The notes below the pieces were generated by a model. The model worked only from the letters and a program-made list of their open reading frames with translations. It was not told where the DNA came from and ran no database searches. Both the position numbers and the translations under genes were made by a program. Shown here piece after piece: positions 12,637 to 24,888 of a stretch of DNA of 64,000 bases. The first letter of the stretch is position 1. Each line of letters opens with the position of its first letter. The DNA is from an uncultured Pelagibacteraceae bacterium. GTDB taxonomy: Bacteria > Pseudomonadota > Alphaproteobacteria > Pelagibacterales > Pelagibacteraceae. The stretch spans positions 1-64,000 of the forward strand of contig CACEVB010000001.1 of the NCBI GenBank assembly GCA_902562875.1, in the 5' to 3' direction.

Positions 12637-13632
12637 ATGATAAAGTCTAACAATAATTTAAATTCTAAAATATTTGATGCTAGCGATATCAGCAAACCAT
12701 GGGATAAGGACAATCAGGCATGGTGGGATTGGTATGTAAGTCTTGCGGACAATAATGACAAAGAAAATAAAATCATTAATGCTGCTCCTTTACCAAATAT
12801 AGCAATACCCAGCGATGATGAGGTTCTTTTAGAGTTAAACCAACCCTATGATTTAACTAATGATCAAATTAAATTTTTTAAGAAAAATGGTTTCATAAAA
12901 CTTAAAAAAGTTTTCTCACCTGGAGCAGTGATTAAACTTAGAGCTAAGTTAATTAATTTATTAAAAAATCAGTTCCAGGTTGATCCAGATAAAGAGGGAA
13001 ATGATCGTTTCCTCAGTCTTGAGATGATATGGCCTAATAATTCCTTTCTTCGTGCTTATGTATTATCACCGCGTCTCGCACAAATTTCTGCAGATCTTCT
13101 TGAAGTACCAGCTGTTAGGCTCTACCACGACAATGTACTTGCAAAACAATCTGGATGTGGTCGTACCCCGTGGCACTTCGACGATCATCATTTTCCGCTA
13201 GACACTAACGATGTAGTGACCGCTTGGGTACCAGCACAGCCAACTCCTATAGAAATGGGACCGCTCTCATTTGCATATCCATTAGATGTACACAAATTAG
13301 TTAACTCTGTTTCGTTTGAAAAAACCGGAACGGGATATGACCGAGGGATATCTAATATTTTTTCAAAAAATAATGTTAGTGTTAATGAAACTCCATTTGA
13401 ATTAGGCGAAGTTAGTTTTCATCACAATTTAAGTTTTCATACAGCTTCACGTAACCGTACTAATCGTAGCCGAGTAGTTTTAGCCAATACTTATTATCGA
13501 GATGGAGCGAGAGTAGTCGATGCACCTACAATGGTCTCAGGCGACTGGCAGAAATTTATGCCAAATGTTAATCCAGGAGACATAGCCGCTAGTCCACTTA
13601 ATCCAATTTGTTGGCCAGTTAAAGACAAATAA
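12637..13632 (+). CDS. Phytanoyl-CoA dioxygenase (PhyH) family Fe(II)/2-oxoglutarate-dependent oxygenase
   Basis: TPWHFDDHHFP (HxD facial-triad motif), distal FHHNLSFHTASRNRTNRSR (His plus 2OG-binding Arg region), GDI...P C-terminus; stop overlaps next ATG (TAATG). Confidence 0.85.
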   Translation: MIKSNNNLNSKIFDASDISKPWDKDNQAWWDWYVSLADNNDKENKIINAAPLPNIAIPSDDEVLLELNQPYDLTNDQIKFFKKNGFIKLKKVFSPGAVIKLRAKLINLLKNQFQVDPDKEGNDRFLSLEMIWPNNSFLRAYVLSPRLAQISADLLEVPAVRLYHDNVLAKQSGCGRTPWHFDDHHFPLDTNDVVTAWVPAQPTPIEMGPLSFAYPLDVHKLVNSVSFEKTGTGYDRGISNIFSKNNVSVNETPFELGEVSFHHNLSFHTASRNRTNRSRVVLANTYYRDGARVVDAPTMVSGDWQKFMPNVNPGDIAASPLNPICWPVKDK

Positions 13633-14552
13633 TGAAAGAGATAAATAATCAAAAAGGATTAAATTCAATTTGGACTGAAAGTCTTACTAGCAATCTATAT
13701 CCTGATGGTAATGCTTTAGTTGATCATTTAAGAACTGTCCATAAAAAACATGCTGGATTTACAGAAGCATGCGCAAGTTCTTGTCGTGATGAAACTGGAC
13801 GCAATAGTTATGAATGGCTGGCAGAACTTGTACCTGATAATGAGGATTTATGTGTATTAGATCTTGCTTGTGGATCAGGACCATTATTAAAAATCTTATT
13901 TGATCGCAATAAAAAATTAAATTTAAAAGGTGTAGATATGTGTCCTGAGGAATTAGAATTGGCTAAGTCTCGACTTGTAAACAGTGGCGCTAACCTTTTT
14001 CAGTCAAAAGCGCAAAATTTGACTGTAATTAATGATAACTCTATTGACATGGTTTTTTGCCATTGGGCTTTGACATTAATGGATCCTATAACTCCTGTCT
14101 TAGAAGAAGTGAGACGCGTTTTAACTTCAAAAGGTAGGTTCGTAGCATTAGTTGATGGACCAATGAATACAGCACCTAACTACACAGAGGTACATGATTT
14201 AATTTATAGTTATGTGCAAGAAGAAATACCTAGCTATGGAAAGATTGATTTAGGTGATCCAAGGGTGCGAGGATCTGAAAGCCTTAGCAAACTTGTACGT
14301 AAAGTTTTTCCAAAATCAAATGTAATTATTGAAACAAATGTTGTATCTATGGAGGGGCCAGCTACTCAAGTAGCTGAAATTGCCGCGGGGTTTTTTTATG
14401 CTTCATTTGTCTTGAAACCAGAGAAAAGAAAATTAATGATTAGAAGTTTATCTAACTTACTCACAATATTCAAAAAAAATACTGAAGCTAAAAGACAAGG
14501 ACGATTTTCAATGCCAATTAGTCGTCTTTTAGTTGTACCTGATATAAAATGA
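13632..14552 (+). CDS. Class I SAM-dependent methyltransferase, substrate unknown
   Basis: VLDLACGSGPLLKIL motif I, LKGVDMCPEEL acidic loop, VFCHWALTLMDP; coupled to neighbours by overlapping start/stop codons. Confidence 0.85.
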   Translation: MKEINNQKGLNSIWTESLTSNLYPDGNALVDHLRTVHKKHAGFTEACASSCRDETGRNSYEWLAELVPDNEDLCVLDLACGSGPLLKILFDRNKKLNLKGVDMCPEELELAKSRLVNSGANLFQSKAQNLTVINDNSIDMVFCHWALTLMDPITPVLEEVRRVLTSKGRFVALVDGPMNTAPNYTEVHDLIYSYVQEEIPSYGKIDLGDPRVRGSESLSKLVRKVFPKSNVIIETNVVSMEGPATQVAEIAAGFFYASFVLKPEKRKLMIRSLSNLLTIFKKNTEAKRQGRFSMPISRLLVVPDIK

Positions 14553-15469
14553 AATCATTTTTACAAGAAGTAAGTATCGGTTTAAGTAAGAAAAATAAAA
14601 AGCTTAGTTCAAAATGGTTTTACGACTTTCATGGATCAATGCTTTTTGAACAAATTACTAAGCTGAAAGAATATTACCCAACACGAACTGAAAGAAAAAT
14701 TTTAAAAAATAATAAAATTGAAATTGCTAAAAAGATAGGCAAAAGTGCAGTTTTAATTGAGCCAGGTGCTGGAGACATAAAAAAAATTGGTATTTTTCTG
14801 AGCACCTTAGATAAGCCGAAAAAATATATACCCCTAGATATTTCTAAAGATTATATAACTAAAATATCTAAAGGCTTTAAAAAGAAATTTCCTAAAGTAA
14901 CTATTATTCCTAAAGGATATGATTTTTCTAGAGATAATAAACTACCTTTTAAAATTAATTCATCAGAAAATATAACTATTTTTTTCCCTGGATCAACTAT
15001 CGGTAATTTTGAAAAAAAAGATGCTATTAAATTCTTAAGAATGCTTAAATCAAAATTCAAAGCAAAAAAAATTATTATTGGTGCTGACTTAGTTAAAGAT
15101 ATTCCAACTTTAATATCTGCTTATGATGACAAAAAAGGCATAACTGCAAAATTCAACAAAAATATTTTACAAAGAATTAATACTGAGTTGGGTGGAAATA
15201 TAAACTTAAATTCCTATGAGCATTTAGTAATTTATAATAAGTCAAAAAAAAGAATTGAGATGCGATTAAAGTCTACCAAAAATAATAATATTAAAATAAA
15301 TGGTTCAAAGTATTCAATTAAAAAAAACGAAGAGATTCACACTGAGAATTCTCATAAATATACTATTAACTCATTCAAAAAATTAGCCAATGAGGCAGGA
15401 TGGAATATTGGTAAAACCTGGGTTGATGACAAAAAACTCTTTAGTGTTCATTTTCTAGACCTGGCTTAA
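14549..15469 (+). CDS. egtD: EgtD-like L-histidine N(alpha)-methyltransferase family protein
   Basis: SSKWFYDFHGSMLFEQITKLKEYYPTRTERKIL, PGSTIGNFEKKDA, GADLVKDIPTLISAYDDKKGITAKFNKN and EEIHTENSHKY align with remembered mycobacterial EgtD motifs. Confidence 0.88.
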   Translation: MKSFLQEVSIGLSKKNKKLSSKWFYDFHGSMLFEQITKLKEYYPTRTERKILKNNKIEIAKKIGKSAVLIEPGAGDIKKIGIFLSTLDKPKKYIPLDISKDYITKISKGFKKKFPKVTIIPKGYDFSRDNKLPFKINSSENITIFFPGSTIGNFEKKDAIKFLRMLKSKFKAKKIIIGADLVKDIPTLISAYDDKKGITAKFNKNILQRINTELGGNINLNSYEHLVIYNKSKKRIEMRLKSTKNNNIKINGSKYSIKKNEEIHTENSHKYTINSFKKLANEAGWNIGKTWVDDKKLFSVHFLDLA

Positions 15470-15551
15470 TAGCGCAACTTATTCTCTTACTTTTTTAAAA
15501 ATTTGTATGTTAAAAAGTCAAATACACTCGTAATATATAAGAAATCTAATT

Positions 15552-17507
15552 ATGAAATATCCTGTCCTTTTACCAAATATTTTTGGATACCCTTTTACGT
15601 ATAGTAGTAAAAAAAAACTTGATATTGGTCAGTATGTAAAAGTTCCATTTGGTAAAGCTCAAATGACAGGATTAATTTGGCATAAATTTCAAGATGATAC
15701 AAAAAAAAAATTTCAAATTAAAAATATATTAGAGGAAATCAATACACCTAAACTTAATGTAAAAACATTGAAGTTTTTAGAATGGTTTTCTGAATATAAT
15801 ATGGTTCCACTTGGAATGTCTCTAAAATTACATTTACTAAGTAATGAAGCGGTAGGAAAATTTGACAAAAAATTTTATGAACATTTTTCAAGCAACAAAA
15901 TTCCAAAAGACTTTAGGTTTACTCAAGAACAAAAAGAATCTATAAAAAAAATGGAAAACAAAACAGCTGGTTTTAGAGTTCATTTGCTTCAAGGAACTAC
16001 TGGTTCAGGAAAGACTTTAGTTTATTTTAATTCAGTTATGGAAAAAGTTAAAAAGGGTTTACAAGCATTGATTTTGCTTCCAGAAATTGGTCTTACTTTT
16101 GAATTTGAAAAAAAATTCGAAGAATTTTTTGGATTTAATCCAGCTATCTGGCACTCGGGAATTTCAAAAAAGAATAAAAAAATTATATGGAGTGGATTAG
16201 CAACTGGAAAAATAAAAGTTGTAATAGGTGCCCGTTCATCATTATTTTTGCCATTTAAAAATCTAGGAGAAATTATTGTAGATGAGGAACATGATCAATC
16301 TTTCAAACAAGATGAGGGGGTAATATATAATGCTAGAGATATGGCAATAGCTAGAGCAAAATTTGAAAATATTCCAATCAATTTAATTAGTGCCGTTCCT
16401 TCCATAGAAACATATCAAAATATCAAAATTAACAAATACTCTTATTCAAGATTATTAAAAAGACACAAAAATGCAAGTTTGCCAAATCATGAAATTATTA
16501 ATCTTAGAGAGCACAAACCACCAAAAAAAAATTTTATTAGTCCTTTAACAAAAGAAAAAGTATTAAATCATCTTAAAAAAGGAGATCAGGTTTTATTTTT
16601 TATAAATAGAAGAGGATATTCACCGCATGTTATGTGTAAGAATTGTCTAAAAGTTTTTTCATGTTTAAATTGCTCTATAAATTTAGTCTACCATAAAAAA
16701 AAAAATAAACTATTTTGTCATTATTGCGGTTTTACATCTAGTGTTAATAGAAATTGTTCAAGAGATAAAAAATGTGAATTAATTTTTAGTGGCCCTGGAG
16801 TTGAAAAAATCAAAGAAGAAGTAAATAATCTGTTTCCAAATTATAAAACACAAATATTTTCGAGTGACACTATGAGTAAAAAATCTTCAAGTCAGTTACT
16901 AGAAAAAATTATAAATAACGAAATTAATATATTAGTTGGTACTCAACTTATTTCAAAAGGTTTCCATTTCCCAAGTTTAAATTGCATTGTGGTTTTAGAT
17001 ATTGATTTATCCTCCTCAGGACATGATTTAAGAGCTTCAGAAAAAAATCTCCAATTATATCATCAATTATCTGGTAGAGCGGGTAGAGAAGGAAAGCCAG
17101 CAACTGTATATTTTCAAACCTACGATTTAAACTCTAAAACCATAAATACCATAACAAATGAGGATCCATTTATTTTTCTAGAAAACGAAATTAAAATTAG
17201 AAAAAAATTTAATCTTCCTCCATTCGAAAGATTTATTAGCTTAATACTAACGTCTCATGATTCAAAAAAATTATATTTGCAGTCAGTAGATATTAAAAAC
17301 TTTTTAGTAAAAAATATTAAAATTAGAGTTTTAGGACCTGTGGAGGCACCAATATTTAGAATAAAAAAAAATTACAGGTATAGAATTCTATTAAGATCTC
17401 CAAAATCAATAAATTTACAAAAAAAATTGTCAAAACTACTTGAAAATTTTCAGATTCAACCTGGAGTAAAATTAACTGTTGATGTTGATCCAATTACCTT
17501 CAATTAA
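15552..17507 (+). CDS. priA: Primosomal protein N' (PriA helicase)
   Basis: GTTGSGKTLVYF Walker A, VDEEHDQSFKQDEG, zinc-binding region CKNCLKVFSCLNC...CHYCGF, LSGRAGREGKP. Confidence 0.93.
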   Translation: MKYPVLLPNIFGYPFTYSSKKKLDIGQYVKVPFGKAQMTGLIWHKFQDDTKKKFQIKNILEEINTPKLNVKTLKFLEWFSEYNMVPLGMSLKLHLLSNEAVGKFDKKFYEHFSSNKIPKDFRFTQEQKESIKKMENKTAGFRVHLLQGTTGSGKTLVYFNSVMEKVKKGLQALILLPEIGLTFEFEKKFEEFFGFNPAIWHSGISKKNKKIIWSGLATGKIKVVIGARSSLFLPFKNLGEIIVDEEHDQSFKQDEGVIYNARDMAIARAKFENIPINLISAVPSIETYQNIKINKYSYSRLLKRHKNASLPNHEIINLREHKPPKKNFISPLTKEKVLNHLKKGDQVLFFINRRGYSPHVMCKNCLKVFSCLNCSINLVYHKKKNKLFCHYCGFTSSVNRNCSRDKKCELIFSGPGVEKIKEEVNNLFPNYKTQIFSSDTMSKKSSSQLLEKIINNEINILVGTQLISKGFHFPSLNCIVVLDIDLSSSGHDLRASEKNLQLYHQLSGRAGREGKPATVYFQTYDLNSKTINTITNEDPFIFLENEIKIRKKFNLPPFERFISLILTSHDSKKLYLQSVDIKNFLVKNIKIRVLGPVEAPIFRIKKNYRYRILLRSPKSINLQKKLSKLLENFQIQPGVKLTVDVDPITFN

Positions 17508-17603
17508 TACATGTTTAAATTGAATTTAGACAAATCTGTCGCTTGAAGCCTTAAAATTCTTATGTTAATTAATTTTAATTTTTATCTAATAAGGAATATT
17601 TAG

Positions 17604-18158
17604 TTGGCCCAAAATTCATTCTCATTAACTGTTAATAATAGCTATTCTCAAGCATTATTCGAACTTGTTGAGGAGGAAAAATCAATTGATAATGTTGAGA
17701 AAGAAGTCACGTCAATTTTAAAATTAATTACTGAAAGTCCAGAATTTCTAAGTTTGATTAAAGATCCCAGAAATACTCAGTTAGAGCAAACAAACGCAAT
17801 AACAGCTATTTGTGAAAGTTATAAACTAAATAGTACTTTAATTAAGTTTCTAAAGTTTTTAATTTCAAAAAGACGATTATTTTTTCTAGAAAAAATTTTG
17901 AAAGATTTTTTAGCAATTTGCTCCTCAAAAAGAGGTGAAATTAAAGTAAAATTAACTGCAGCAAAAAAATTGTCAACTTCTGAATTAGACAAAATTAAAA
18001 ATAGTTTAAAAGAAAATTTTGGTTCTAACCTTAATTTAAATTTTAAATATGATCCTAGTTTACTTGGTGGTCTCGTAGTACAAGTCGGAAGTGTCATGAT
18101 TGATACTTCCATTAAAAATAAATTACAACAAATTGAACACAAAATGATTGAGGCATAG
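17604..18158 (+). CDS. atpH: ATP synthase F1 delta subunit (TTG start)
   Basis: Position before atpA; C-terminal YDPSLLGGLVVQVGSVMIDTSIKNKL typical of OSCP/delta. Confidence 0.93.
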   Translation: MAQNSFSLTVNNSYSQALFELVEEEKSIDNVEKEVTSILKLITESPEFLSLIKDPRNTQLEQTNAITAICESYKLNSTLIKFLKFLISKRRLFFLEKILKDFLAICSSKRGEIKVKLTAAKKLSTSELDKIKNSLKENFGSNLNLNFKYDPSLLGGLVVQVGSVMIDTSIKNKLQQIEHKMIEA

Positions 18159-19691
18159 ATGGATATTAATCCTTCAGAAGTAACAAAAATATTAAAAGAA
18201 CAAATTAAAAAATTAGGAGATAAAGCCGAAGTTTCGGAAGTTGGACAGGTTCTTTCTGTAGGTGACGGAATTGCACGAATATATGGATTAGATAATGTTC
18301 AAGCTGGTGAAATGGTTGAATTTTCTGATAGCTCAAAAGGTATGGCTTTAAACTTAGAAAGCGATAATGTTGGAGTAGTAATATTCGGAGATGACAGAGC
18401 TATTAAAGAAGGAGACACTGTAAAAAGAACTGGAGCAATCGTTGATGTACCAGTTGGCAAAGAATTACTAGGTAGAGTTGTTGATGCACTAGGAAATCCA
18501 ATAGATGGAAATGGATCACTAGATAAATCTCTTAAAAGAAATAGAGTTGAGGTCAAAGCTCCAGGTATAATTCCAAGAAAATCTGTAAGTGAACCTATGC
18601 AGACAGGATTAAAAGCTATTGATAGTTTAATTCCAGTAGGTAGAGGACAACGAGAGCTTATTATTGGTGATAGACAGACAGGCAAAACTGCTGTTGCAAT
18701 AGACACTATTATCAACCAAAAAAAAGTAAACGAGTCAGATGATGAAAGTAAAAAACTTTATTGCATTTATGTAGCTGTGGGGCAAAAGAGATCTACAGTT
18801 GCACAAATTGTTAAAACTTTAGAAGATGCTGGCGCAATGGAATACACAACAATTGTATCAGCAACAGCTTCAGACTCCGCACCACTGCAGTTTTTAGCTC
18901 CATATACTGGATGTACAATGGGTGAATACTTTAGGGATAATGGTATGCATGCTTTAATAATTTATGATGATTTATCTAAACAAGCTGTTGCTTATAGACA
19001 AATGTCATTACTTTTGAGAAGGCCTCCAGGGAGAGAAGCATACCCTGGTGACGTTTTCTATTTACATAGTAGATTATTAGAAAGAGCAGCAAAATTAAAC
19101 GATGAGAATGGAGGAGGCTCTTTGACTGCTTTACCTATTATCGAAACTCAAGCTGGAGATGTATCAGCTTATATTCCTACAAATGTTATTTCAATTACTG
19201 ACGGACAAATTTTTTTAGGAACTGAAATATTCAATCAAGGAATAAGACCCGCCATTAACGTAGGATTATCTGTTTCTCGTGTAGGATCGGCTGCTCAAAC
19301 AAAAGCAATGAAAAAAGTTGCTGGTTCAATCAAGCTAGAATTGGCTCAATATCGAGAAATGGCAGCGTTTGCACAATTTGGATCTGATTTAGATGCATCA
19401 ACACAGCAATTATTAAATCGAGGTTCAAAACTTACTGAACTTTTAAAACAAAAACAATACTCTCCAATGACAGTAGAAGAACAAGTTATTTCAATTTTCT
19501 GTGGAGTAAAGGGATTTTTAGATGATGTTGATCTGAAGGATATTGCAGAATTTGAGAATAAAATAATAAACAAGTGTATGACTGAAAATTCTGAAATATT
19601 GGAATCTATTCGAAGTTCAGGTAAACTTGATGATGAAAATGAGAAAAAACTATCTGAATTAATAACTAGTTTAAAATCTAGTATGAAATAA
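18159..19691 (+). CDS. atpA: ATP synthase F1 alpha subunit
   Basis: [16 protein letters not shown]-loop, [17 protein letters not shown]. Confidence 0.98.
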   Translation: MDINPSEVTKILKEQIKKLGDKAEVSEVGQVLSVGDGIARIYGLDNVQAGEMVEFSDSSKGMALNLESDNVGVVIFGDDRAIKEGDTVKRTGAIVDVPVGKELLGRVVDALGNPIDGNGSLDKSLKRNRVEVKAPGIIPRKSVSEPMQTGLKAIDSLIPVGRGQRELIIGDRQTGKTAVAIDTIINQKKVNESDDESKKLYCIYVAVGQKRSTVAQIVKTLEDAGAMEYTTIVSATASDSAPLQFLAPYTGCTMGEYFRDNGMHALIIYDDLSKQAVAYRQMSLLLRRPPGREAYPGDVFYLHSRLLERAAKLNDENGGGSLTALPIIETQAGDVSAYIPTNVISITDGQIFLGTEIFNQGIRPAINVGLSVSRVGSAAQTKAMKKVAGSIKLELAQYREMAAFAQFGSDLDASTQQLLNRGSKLTELLKQKQYSPMTVEEQVISIFCGVKGFLDDVDLKDIAEFENKIINKCMTENSEILESIRSSGKLDDENEKKLSELITSLKSSMK

Positions 19692-19693
19692 TT

Positions 19694-22001
<2,308 letters not shown>

Positions 22002-22002
<1 letters not shown>

Positions 22003-22394
22003 TGAGCGAAGAATTCAAAATAGAAATTATTAATCCAGAAAAATCTTTTTACGTCAACGAAAGCATAACTGAAGCAGTGGTGCCAGCTTTTGAGGGAGAA
22101 ATGGGAATTCTAAAGGACCACATTTCAATCATATCTTTTTTAAAACCGGGAATTATCAAAGTAATAACCAAAAGTGCAGAAGAAAAATTTTATGTTGAGG
22201 ATGGTATATTAGAATTTAAAGATAATACTTTATCAATATTGACTAGTGCGATAATGGATTTAAAAAATATTGATAAATCTATATTAAGTGAAAATCTAAA
22301 AAATGCTGAGAATGATTTAAAAAATACAGAAATCAATGATCAAAATAGGTTTTTGATTTCACAAAAAATAGAAGTATTAAAATCAATAAATTAA
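22002..22394 (+). CDS. atpC: ATP synthase F1 epsilon subunit
   Basis: Follows atpD; beta-sandwich FEGEMGILKDHISIISFLKPG motif. Confidence 0.93.
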
Positions 22395-22864
22395 ATAATT
22401 TTTGTAATCTCTTTTTGAATTTTTTTATAAACTTCCAACTTAAAATGAACTACTACATTTGTTAGGTCCTTAACATTTATCCACTTCCATTCTAAAAATT
22501 CAGGTTTTTTTGTATTTATATTTATTTCATCATCGTTACCATTAAATCTCATTACATACCATTTTTGGGTCTGTCCTTTGTATCTACCTTTCCAGATAAT
22601 TCCTAAAAGATAATCAGGTAGCTCATATGAAATATATCCTTCTATCTCTTTCAATAATGTCACATTTTCAATACTAGTTTCTTCTTTGAGTTCCCTTAGA
22701 GCTGCCTCAAAAAACTTTTCCCCCTTATCGACTCCGCCTTGAGGCATTTGCCAAAAATTTGTTGGATTATCAATTCTTTTAGCTACAAAAATTTTATTAT
22801 CTTTATTTAAAACTACTATTCCCACTCCACTTCTTAGAGGTAGTCTTTGAAACTCTATTTTCAT
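22391..22864 (-). CDS. rppH: RNA pyrophosphohydrolase / Nudix hydrolase
   Basis: Nudix box GGVDKGEKFFEAALRELKEETSI; WQMPQGG of RppH/NudH. Confidence 0.92.
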   Translation of the reverse strand: MKIEFQRLPLRSGVGIVVLNKDNKIFVAKRIDNPTNFWQMPQGGVDKGEKFFEAALRELKEETSIENVTLLKEIEGYISYELPDYLLGIIWKGRYKGQTQKWYVMRFNGNDDEININTKKPEFLEWKWINVKDLTNVVVHFKLEVYKKIQKEITKII

Positions 22865-23995
22865 TTAACTCTTTAAAAGTTTTAAAGCAAACTTTAATTG
22901 ATTATCAGTCTCAGTATTTATTCTGAATTCGTCATTTTCCTCTTCTATTTCAAAATCTGGCACAACCCCTACTTCAGAAATTGAATCTCCAGATGGTAAA
23001 TAGTATTTTGAAACTGTAAGCCTAATCGCTCCGTTATTTTTTAGCGGGATAATAGATTGCACAGATCCTTTGCCATATGATCTTTCACCAATTAAAATTG
23101 CTCTCTTGTGGTCTTTCAACGCCCCTGCTACAATTTCAGAGGCTGATGCAGAACCATAATTAATTAAAACAATCATGGTACTTCCGTTTAAAATATCCCC
23201 AGACTTAGCGAACCACTTTTTATTCTCATAGTTCTTTCGGCTTTTAGTCGAGACAATTTCCCCATTTTCCAAAAAGTAATCTGAAATTTTAATTGCTTGG
23301 GAAAGCAAACCTCCAGGATTATTTCTTAAATCTAATATGTAGTATTTAATTTTATTATTTTTTTTAAACTCATTTACTTTTTTTTTTATCTGATCGCTAC
23401 TATTTTCATTAAATGATGTTAGTCTAATATAACCAACATTATCCTCTTTTACCTCACTTTTGACTGATGTTACCTCTATTATTTGTCGAGTGATTATAAA
23501 TTTTAGTGATTTTTTCAAGCCTATTCGCCTTACAGTGATTTCTATATTAGAACCAACTGGTCCTCGCATAAGATCTACAGCCTCAGATAATGACTTACCT
23601 TGAACTTGGATATCATTTATTTTAATAATGTAGTCTCCTGCTTTTACGCCTACTTTATAAGCTGGAGAGTTATCAATAGGCGATATTACTTTAACTACAC
23701 CTGCCTCCATGCTAACCTCAATACCTAGGCCTCCAAATTCTCCACTGGTCTCTGTAGCCATGTTTTTAAAAGCATCTGGCGACATGTAAGCAGAATAAGG
23801 GTCTAATGATTGCAAAACACCATTAATAGCAGCATCCATGGCATCACTCTGGTTTACTTCTTCAACATAATCATTATTTATTTTTTCCAAAACTTCGCTG
23901 AATGTATCAATTTTCTCGTAAATATCCGACTTGACTTCTTTGATTTGAAATATGCACAAAGATATTAAGGAAAAAATTAATAAATTTTTATTCAT
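22865..23995 (-). CDS. ctpA: S41 family C-terminal processing peptidase (start adjusted to internal Met; ORF track extends to 24031)
   Basis: PDZ domain, GSASASEIVAGALKDHKRAILIGERSYGKGSVQ catalytic Ser/Lys motif; signal peptide MNKNLLIFSLISLCIF. Confidence 0.92.
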   Translation of the reverse strand: MNKNLLIFSLISLCIFQIKEVKSDIYEKIDTFSEVLEKINNDYVEEVNQSDAMDAAINGVLQSLDPYSAYMSPDAFKNMATETSGEFGGLGIEVSMEAGVVKVISPIDNSPAYKVGVKAGDYIIKINDIQVQGKSLSEAVDLMRGPVGSNIEITVRRIGLKKSLKFIITRQIIEVTSVKSEVKEDNVGYIRLTSFNENSSDQIKKKVNEFKKNNKIKYYILDLRNNPGGLLSQAIKISDYFLENGEIVSTKSRKNYENKKWFAKSGDILNGSTMIVLINYGSASASEIVAGALKDHKRAILIGERSYGKGSVQSIIPLKNNGAIRLTVSKYYLPSGDSISEVGVVPDFEIEEENDEFRINTETDNQLKFALKLLKS

Positions 23996-24342
23996 ATAAT
24001 CACTTTTTCTTTTGGTATTAGTTCTGACCACATTTTTTCTAATTCATAGAATTTTCTTTTTTCAGGGTTAAAAATATGGATTATTAAATCGATTCCATCA
24101 ACTAACTTCCAATCACTACTATCTCTACCTTCAATTTTAGGATCCTTAACTCCTTGGCGTTTTAATTCTTCAAGTACTTGTTCAGATAATGATTGAATAT
24201 GTCTAGATGAAGTACCACTTGCAATTATCATAAAATCAGCAATCGACGACTTCCCTTCAAGATCAATTGTAATTATGTCTGATGCTTTGTTATTATCGAG
24301 CGTGTGTATTATCTTATCTTTTAACTCTGAATATTTTGGCAT
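23992..24342 (-). CDS. rsfS: Ribosomal silencing factor RsfS (start adjusted to MPKYSELKDKI; ORF track extends to 24363)
   Basis: DUF143 motifs: ADFMIIASGTSSRHIQSLSEQV, EGRDSSDWKLVDGIDLIIHIF. Confidence 0.93.
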   Translation of the reverse strand: MPKYSELKDKIIHTLDNNKASDIITIDLEGKSSIADFMIIASGTSSRHIQSLSEQVLEELKRQGVKDPKIEGRDSSDWKLVDGIDLIIHIFNPEKRKFYELEKMWSELIPKEKVII

Positions 24343-24359
24343 TAATTGATATAAACATA

Positions 24360-24887
24360 TCAAATTTTTCTTAATTTTGAAGATGAAATATTGACTTTTT
24401 TAAATTTTATAAATTTTAAACCTTTTTTTCTTAATTTTTTATAAGAAAAAGAATTTATAGATTTTGTTTTAAAACCTGTTCTATCAAAAACTAAAATGCG
24501 ACATTTTCTTGCTATCTGCTCCCATTTAACCCATTTATGAAAATTAATAAGATTATCTGCACCCATTATTAAATATAGAGATGTATTTTTATTTTTCCTA
24601 ATTAGATAATTAATCAAATTTATTGTCCTATTAGATTGAATTTTTTTTTCAAAAAATTGAACTTTAATAAAAGGGTATTTTTGTATAATTTTTTTAGAAA
24701 GAATAATTCTATCCTTTAAATTTAAATTACTTTTACTTTTGAAAGGGTTTTTTTTTGTTATAGCCCAAATGATTTTGTCCAATTTAAATTTTTTTTTTGA
24801 TTCTATTGATATTTTTATATGACCTTTATGTGGTGGATCAAATGAACCTCCCAATATACCAATTTTGTTTGAGTTAGATCTATTCAA
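24360..24887 (-). CDS. nadD: Nicotinate-nucleotide adenylyltransferase
   Basis: GILGGSFDPPHKGHIKIS nucleotidyltransferase motif; next to rsfS/proA. Confidence 0.9.
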   Translation of the reverse strand: MNRSNSNKIGILGGSFDPPHKGHIKISIESKKKFKLDKIIWAITKKNPFKSKSNLNLKDRIILSKKIIQKYPFIKVQFFEKKIQSNRTINLINYLIRKNKNTSLYLIMGADNLINFHKWVKWEQIARKCRILVFDRTGFKTKSINSFSYKKLRKKGLKFIKFKKVNISSSKLRKI

Positions 24888-24888
24888 A

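Noticed and set aside
17508-17603. Sigma70-like promoter before atpH (TTGAAG ... TATGTT)
   Set aside because: Spacer is only 12 bp, too short for a convincing -35/-10 pair in AT-rich DNA.
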